From Candidatus Omnitrophota bacterium (GTDB taxonomy: Bacteria; Omnitrophota; Koll11; Zapsychrales; Fredricksoniimonadaceae), in NCBI GenBank assembly GCA_015233705.1, contig JADFXE010000009.1, positions 1 through 24,220 of the forward strand: a DNA stretch of 24,220 bases, read 5' to 3'. Below, one piece after another: positions 21,423-24,220 of the stretch; positions within the stretch are counted from its first letter, which is position 1; each line of letters opens with the position of its first letter. The notes beneath the pieces were generated by a model that had not been told where the DNA came from, made no database searches, and saw only the letters and a list, made by a program, of their open reading frames with translations. Both the position numbers and the translations under genes were made by a program.

Positions 21423-21716
21423 GCCGGTACGAGCTGAGTGAGGGGAAGGGGCGTTGTTTAAGCCACTCAATGACTTTGGTCAAAGAGTGGCTTTCGTATT
21501 TATCAGGGAACGGATCAGTAAGTTCGGTTCTTCCCGACAGGACGATTCCTTGTTTGAGGAGGGAAGAAAGTCGATGCTGGCCAGAGGGTTACTGAAAAAG
21601 AACGCATTTGAAAATAGAAAAATAAATGTTAATATATAAAACATTTTAATAATTAATCTTAATAAGCTAGGAATCTGCGTACAGGCCTTCTGACTTATAT
21701 AAGGATTATCTTTAAT
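21423..21716. other. Intergenic region with hairpin and AT-rich segment
   Basis: Within this 294-bp gap a hairpin occupies 21460-21493; 21600-21716 is strikingly AT-rich compared with both flanks. TTGAAA (21608-21613) and TAATAT (21630-21635) 16 bp apart could be a promoter for the following ABC genes. A TTG-started frame at 21454-21639 is present but not convincing. Confidence 0.35.
21460..21493 (+). terminator. Hairpin downstream of the dioxygenase gene
   Basis: AAGCCACTC (21460-21468) pairs with GAGTGGCTT (21485-21493). Inside it, TGAC (21471-21474) pairs with GTCA (21479-21482), with symmetric AA/AA between the stems. Only TTT follows the stem, so it is either a weak terminator or an RNA-processing or protein-binding structure. 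Confidence 0.45.
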
Positions 21717-22847
21717 ATGTTTTTAATAGCGACAGTTTTCAAGAACCTTTGGCGGGAACGTTTGCGAAGCATGCTGACGATTCTCGGCATTGGCATAAGT
21801 ATCGCCGCCTTCGTGTCTTTGCGCGGGTTGACAGACAATCTCGAGAAGTCCCTTCAAACCACCTACAAGGCCAGGGGATCTGATCTTGTCGTTATGGAAA
21901 AGGCGACCCTGGATATCTTCGCGAGTTCGATCGATCAGAACGACGCCGTGGCCCTGCGGGCTATCGCCCATGTGTGCAACATTGCGCCGGTGTCGATGTA
22001 TTTTTACGCGGTCAAGGCCAAGGAATACTTTATGCTTTTCGGCTGGGAGCCGGGGACGTATCTTTTCGATGACCTGAAGATTAAAGGGGATCAGTTGCGG
22101 GGAGACCATGACGCGCTGATAGGATCGGTGGCGGCCAAGCGGTTGGGCAAGACTCTCGGCGATGAGATCAATATCCGGGGAGAAAATTTCCGCATCAAGG
22201 GCATATTCCAGAGCCTGAGCATGATCGAGGACGGCGGCATCATATTGCCGCTGGCTACTCTGCAGAAGATCAAAAAAACTCCGGGCAAGGTCACGGCCAT
22301 GAATCTCAGGCTGGACATCCGGGATTCGGTCAAGGTGGATGCCGAGCAGCGTCAGGCGATCTCTAGGCAGGTTCAGGAAGCGATCAATCAAAAGTTCCCG
22401 GACCTGGAAGTCAAGGACGTGCAGAATTTCATTTCCACTCCGTTCACCGTGGTTTTCAGTTTCACCTGGGCGATCTCGGCGGTGGTTTTCCTGATCGTTG
22501 TGATGGGGATCGTAAATACCATGACCACTGCGGTGCTTGAGAGGACCAAGGAGATCGGGATCCTGCTGGCGATCGGCTGGAGAAAATCCCGCATTGCCTG
22601 GATGGTCTTGCTGGAGTCGGCGATTTACGGATTTTTGGGCGGTGTTCTTGGTGTTCTTTTGGGTTACGGAAGGATGAAGGTGCTTTTGACCTTTCCCGCG
22701 ATCGAAGGGTTCATTGAAATGCATTATGACATCCTCTTCATCGGCAGGTCATTGGGGCTGTCGGTGCTGGTCGGATGCGTGGCCGGCATTTACCCGGCGC
22801 TAAAGGCGATATCCATTCAACCGATCGAAGTGTTACGCAATGAATAA
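21717..22847 (+). CDS. MacB/LolC-type ABC transporter permease
   Basis: 376 residues with the MacB_PCD-FtsX plan: TM1 at about 18-40 after a basic N-terminus (NLWRERLRSMLTILGIG), a periplasmic domain at about 45-240, then three helices (AISAVVFLIVVMGIVNTM; the ESAIYGFLGGVLGVLLGYG region; LGLSVLVGCVAGIYPA). The motifs LERTKEIGILLAIGW and GIYPALKAISIQPIEVLR are standard for this family. Such permeases use ATP for mechanotransmission that extrudes lipoproteins, peptides or drugs through envelope partners; no membrane-fusion or TolC-like gene is in view. AAGGA is 12 nt before ATG 21717, rather distant. It overlaps the ATPase gene by 8 bp. Confidence 0.88.
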   Translation: MFLIATVFKNLWRERLRSMLTILGIGISIAAFVSLRGLTDNLEKSLQTTYKARGSDLVVMEKATLDIFASSIDQNDAVALRAIAHVCNIAPVSMYFYAVKAKEYFMLFGWEPGTYLFDDLKIKGDQLRGDHDALIGSVAAKRLGKTLGDEINIRGENFRIKGIFQSLSMIEDGGIILPLATLQKIKKTPGKVTAMNLRLDIRDSVKVDAEQRQAISRQVQEAINQKFPDLEVKDVQNFISTPFTVVFSFTWAISAVVFLIVVMGIVNTMTTAVLERTKEIGILLAIGWRKSRIAWMVLLESAIYGFLGGVLGVLLGYGRMKVLLTFPAIEGFIEMHYDILFIGRSLGLSVLVGCVAGIYPALKAISIQPIEVLRNE

Positions 22848-23508
22848 GTCGACTATCCTGGAAGCCAGGAATGTGACCAAATTCTATTCTGACGGGCAAG
22901 TCAAGGCGCTCGACGGCATTTCTTTGCAGGTCTTTGCCGGCGAGATCCTGATGCTGCGCGGTCCCAGCGGCTGCGGCAAGTCCACCTTGATGCATCTGCT
23001 GGGCGGCCTGGACATCCCGACCAGCGGGGAGGTTCTGTTCAACGGGGTTTCGATCCAGGACATGTGCCGGGTGAAGGGGTTTCGGGTCAAGAACATGGGA
23101 TTTGTGTTCCAGTCTTTTTATCTCTGGCAGAACCTGAATGTCCTGGAGAATGTCATGCTGCCGCTGGTGGAGCTGCCGATGAACCGCCAGGACCGTCTGG
23201 CAAGGGTTTCAGAAATTGTCGAGATCGTGGGGGTGGCCGACAAACTGAAGGCGTCGGTGAAGAAGTTGTCAGTGGGCCAGAGACAGCGTGTGGCTGTTGC
23301 CCGTGCGCTGGTTGCCAGGCCGACGGTCGTGCTGGCGGATGAGCCGACAGGGAGCCTGGACTCGAAGAACACGGATAACATTCTACAATTATTCCGTCGC
23401 ATCAATCGGGAGAGCGGGGTCACCATTGCCATGGTGACGCATGAGAACATCTCCGCGGAATATTACGATAGACAGGTCGAAATTCTCGATGGCCGGATTT
23501 GTACTTAA
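22840..23508 (+). CDS. MacB/LolD-type ABC transporter ATP-binding protein
   Basis: 222 residues, the usual LolD length. Walker A is GPSGCGKST (about 44-52), the Q loop is in MGFVFQSFYLW, the signature is LSVGQRQRVAVARAL, Walker B is TVVLADEPTGSLD, and the H loop is AMVTHEN. It pairs with the FtsX-type permease whose coding end it overlaps by 8 bp. The complex is most likely an envelope lipoprotein or peptide extrusion system. The stop at 23508 is directly followed by GGGGGTATA and a tiny reading frame that runs into an insertion element. Confidence 0.9.
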   Translation: MNKSTILEARNVTKFYSDGQVKALDGISLQVFAGEILMLRGPSGCGKSTLMHLLGGLDIPTSGEVLFNGVSIQDMCRVKGFRVKNMGFVFQSFYLWQNLNVLENVMLPLVELPMNRQDRLARVSEIVEIVGVADKLKASVKKLSVGQRQRVAVARALVARPTVVLADEPTGSLDSKNTDNILQLFRRINRESGVTIAMVTHENISAEYYDRQVEILDGRICT

Positions 23509-23520
23509 GGGGGTATATTC

Positions 23521-23565
23521 ATGAAGATGTTTAGAAGTTATCCCAAAACTTGTCGTCTAAAATAG
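23521..23565 (+). pseudogene. Short frame interrupted by the insertion element
   Basis: ATG 23521 has AGGGGG upstream and reads MKMFRSYPKTCRLK before a TAG; codons from about 23541 onward lie inside the insertion element's left inverted repeat. It could be the head of a gene following the ABC ATPase that was cut by the insertion. The call is speculative because only about six native codons remain. Confidence 0.25.
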
Positions 23566-24087
23566 TTGAAACGGTCATCGCCGCTGACCGACGACGAATA
23601 TATAATGGTCTCTGGAACACATAACCCGGAGGCCGACATGAAACTAACCGACGCGCAATGGGCGAAGGTCAAAAGTTGTTTACCGGAACGCAAGAAACCG
23701 TGGCTAAAACGCAAACGCGGTGGGCGGCCTCCGACGGATGACCGCAAATGCTTTGAAGGCATCCTGTGGATTCTGTGGACCGGCGCACAGTGGGCGGCGT
23801 TGCCAAAGGAGTACGGTTCCAAAAGCGCGGTGCATCGACGACTTGTTAAGTGGGTCGAAGACGGAACACTGGAGAAGCTTTGGCGAATTTTTTTGGCGGA
23901 ACTGGAAGACGCCGAACAGCTCCGTTGGGACGAATGCTTTATGGACGGAACCTTTGCCAGCGCTAAAAAAGGGGCGCCAAAGTCGGCAAAACCAAGCGCG
24001 GCAAGGGAACAAATCGTTAGTTCTTAGTGGCGGTAAGCCGTACGCGTTTTTTAAGTTGATGGCACGAGAATTTTTTTAGTTTTGGGA
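23541..24087 (+). mobile_element. Decayed IS5/IS427-type insertion sequence
   Basis: TCCCAAAACT (23541-23550) and AGTTTTGGGA (24078-24087) are perfect 10-bp inverted repeats around an IS5-like transposase. The distance of about 547 bp is well short of the roughly 850 bp normal for this group, so most of the second reading frame has been deleted. No clear target duplication is seen, though TATA-containing flanks resemble each other (23508-23527 and 24087-24103). Confidence 0.65.
23638..24027 (+). pseudogene. IS5-family transposase first frame, C-terminally broken
   Basis: 129 residues: MKLTDAQWAKVKSCLP, the basic GGRPPTDDRKCFEGILWILWTGAQW block (given in part), a YGSKSAVHRRLVKWVEDGTL helix pair, and WDECFMDGTF with the presumed first catalytic Asp. 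In related elements the frame continues as AKKG-x-K-V-G-K-T-K-RGKGT after a -1 shift. Here the six A at 23965-23970 would permit exactly that: the -1 frame reads R-G-A-K-V-G-K-T-K-R-G-K-G-T and then hits TAG at 24018-24020. The remaining catalytic Asp and Glu are absent. GGAGG lies 5 nt before ATG 23638. The transposase is therefore inactive. Confidence 0.8.
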
Positions 24088-24096
24088 GGGGGTATA

Positions 24097-24186
24097 ATGA
24101 AGACAATGCCGAAAGTACGAATGCTAATCCCTTATTATGGGAGATTCCCTTCTTATTTTAATTTATTTGGTTCCTTTGAGTCCTAA
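24097..24186 (+). pseudogene. Broken start of a glycosyltransferase-like gene (DUF6625 style)
   Basis: ATG 24097 has GGGAGGGGG upstream. The frame reads KVRMLIPYYGRFPSYFNLF after four residues, the style of the opening of DUF6625/glycosyltransferase-like proteins (IPYFGKFPNYFxLF), then stops at TAA 24184-24186 after 29 codons. No continuation of the family is obvious in the other two frames up to the window end. A frameshift or truncation next to the insertion element is likely; assembly error at a contig end is possible. Confidence 0.4.
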
Positions 24187-24220
24187 ATGGGTAAGTACTG
24201 TTTATTGAGCTTAGCAAAAT

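Noticed and set aside
21454..21639. 61-codon TTG-started frame after the dioxygenase gene
   Set aside because: The start lies at the edge of a stable hairpin, its end is in AT-rich noncoding-type DNA, and no family is recognised. The purine-rich AGGGGAAGGGG upstream keeps a small doubt.
1..24220. CRISPR array, tRNA or rRNA genes, integrase and attachment sites
   Set aside because: No regularly spaced repeats, no cloverleaf or rRNA segments and no recombinase gene were seen. Rare or divergent tRNAs could be missed by eye; tRNAscan would decide.

Overview
The window most likely comes from a Candidatus Omnitrophota (Omnitrophica, PVC superphylum) genome or a close uncultured relative. The main reason is the 2193-residue exported protein that fills the first quarter. 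Its N-terminal module (a conserved acidic/helical block after a signal peptide) and its tail (GGIDF ... VVPVILRI ...) match what I remember of the giant multidomain proteins of that lineage. This assignment rests on recall and protein style; there is no rRNA or tRNA gene here to confirm it.

Layout. (1) Bases 1-116: AT-rich, repeat-rich left edge with a plausible promoter. (2) 117-6698: the giant secreted protein, with a methyltransferase-like region, a degenerate kinase-like region, pentapeptide repeats, and several tandem-repeat or palindrome insertions in its linkers. (3) 6849-7679: a Bro-N (phage antirepressor-like) protein behind a near-consensus promoter. (4) 9445-7689, minus strand: a small membrane-anchored protein and a GT-C (family 39-like) glycosyltransferase, translationally coupled. 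(5) 9538-10525: a promoter, a leader of about 110 nt ending in a strong intrinsic terminator, then a membrane-anchored coiled-coil protein made of four 26-residue repeats. (6) 10526-11356: a decayed interval holding a truncated DUF4118 sensor domain, a terminator and a 16-codon Nudix stub.

(7) 11357-16375: a co-directional run of a DUF4268-like protein, an unrecognised protein, an ABM-fold monooxygenase, an ABC-2 exporter pair, and a histidine kinase/response regulator pair. The regulator is of the short RegA/ActR type. (8) 16548-20575: a tightly coupled, overlapping operon of an atypical SDR oxidoreductase, a trans-isoprenyl diphosphate synthase-like protein with an unusual first Asp motif, a UbiE-like methyltransferase, a secreted Cache-like protein, a 73-residue DUF4405-like two-helix membrane protein with aligned histidines, and a Pro/Ser-rich protein with a small beta domain. 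I regard this as the best candidate for an undescribed system, perhaps an isoprenoid or prenylated-quinone-like pathway with a membrane redox component. (9) 20646-21422: a LigB-family extradiol dioxygenase (YgiD-like) with its own extended -10 promoter. (10) 21717-23508: a MacB/LolCDE-type ABC permease and ATPase pair. (11) 23521-24220: a decayed IS5/IS427-type element bounded by 10-bp inverted repeats, followed by the broken start of another gene.

Working hypothesis for how the parts fit: regions 7 and 8 together contain synthesis (isoprenoid synthase, SDR, methyltransferase, ABM monooxygenase), export (ABC-2) and regulation (two-component pair) functions, which is the usual make-up of a small lipid or natural-product locus. 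No product can be named from sequence alone. The giant protein, the Bro-N gene, the coiled-coil protein and the decayed stretches look like lineage-specific accessory content.
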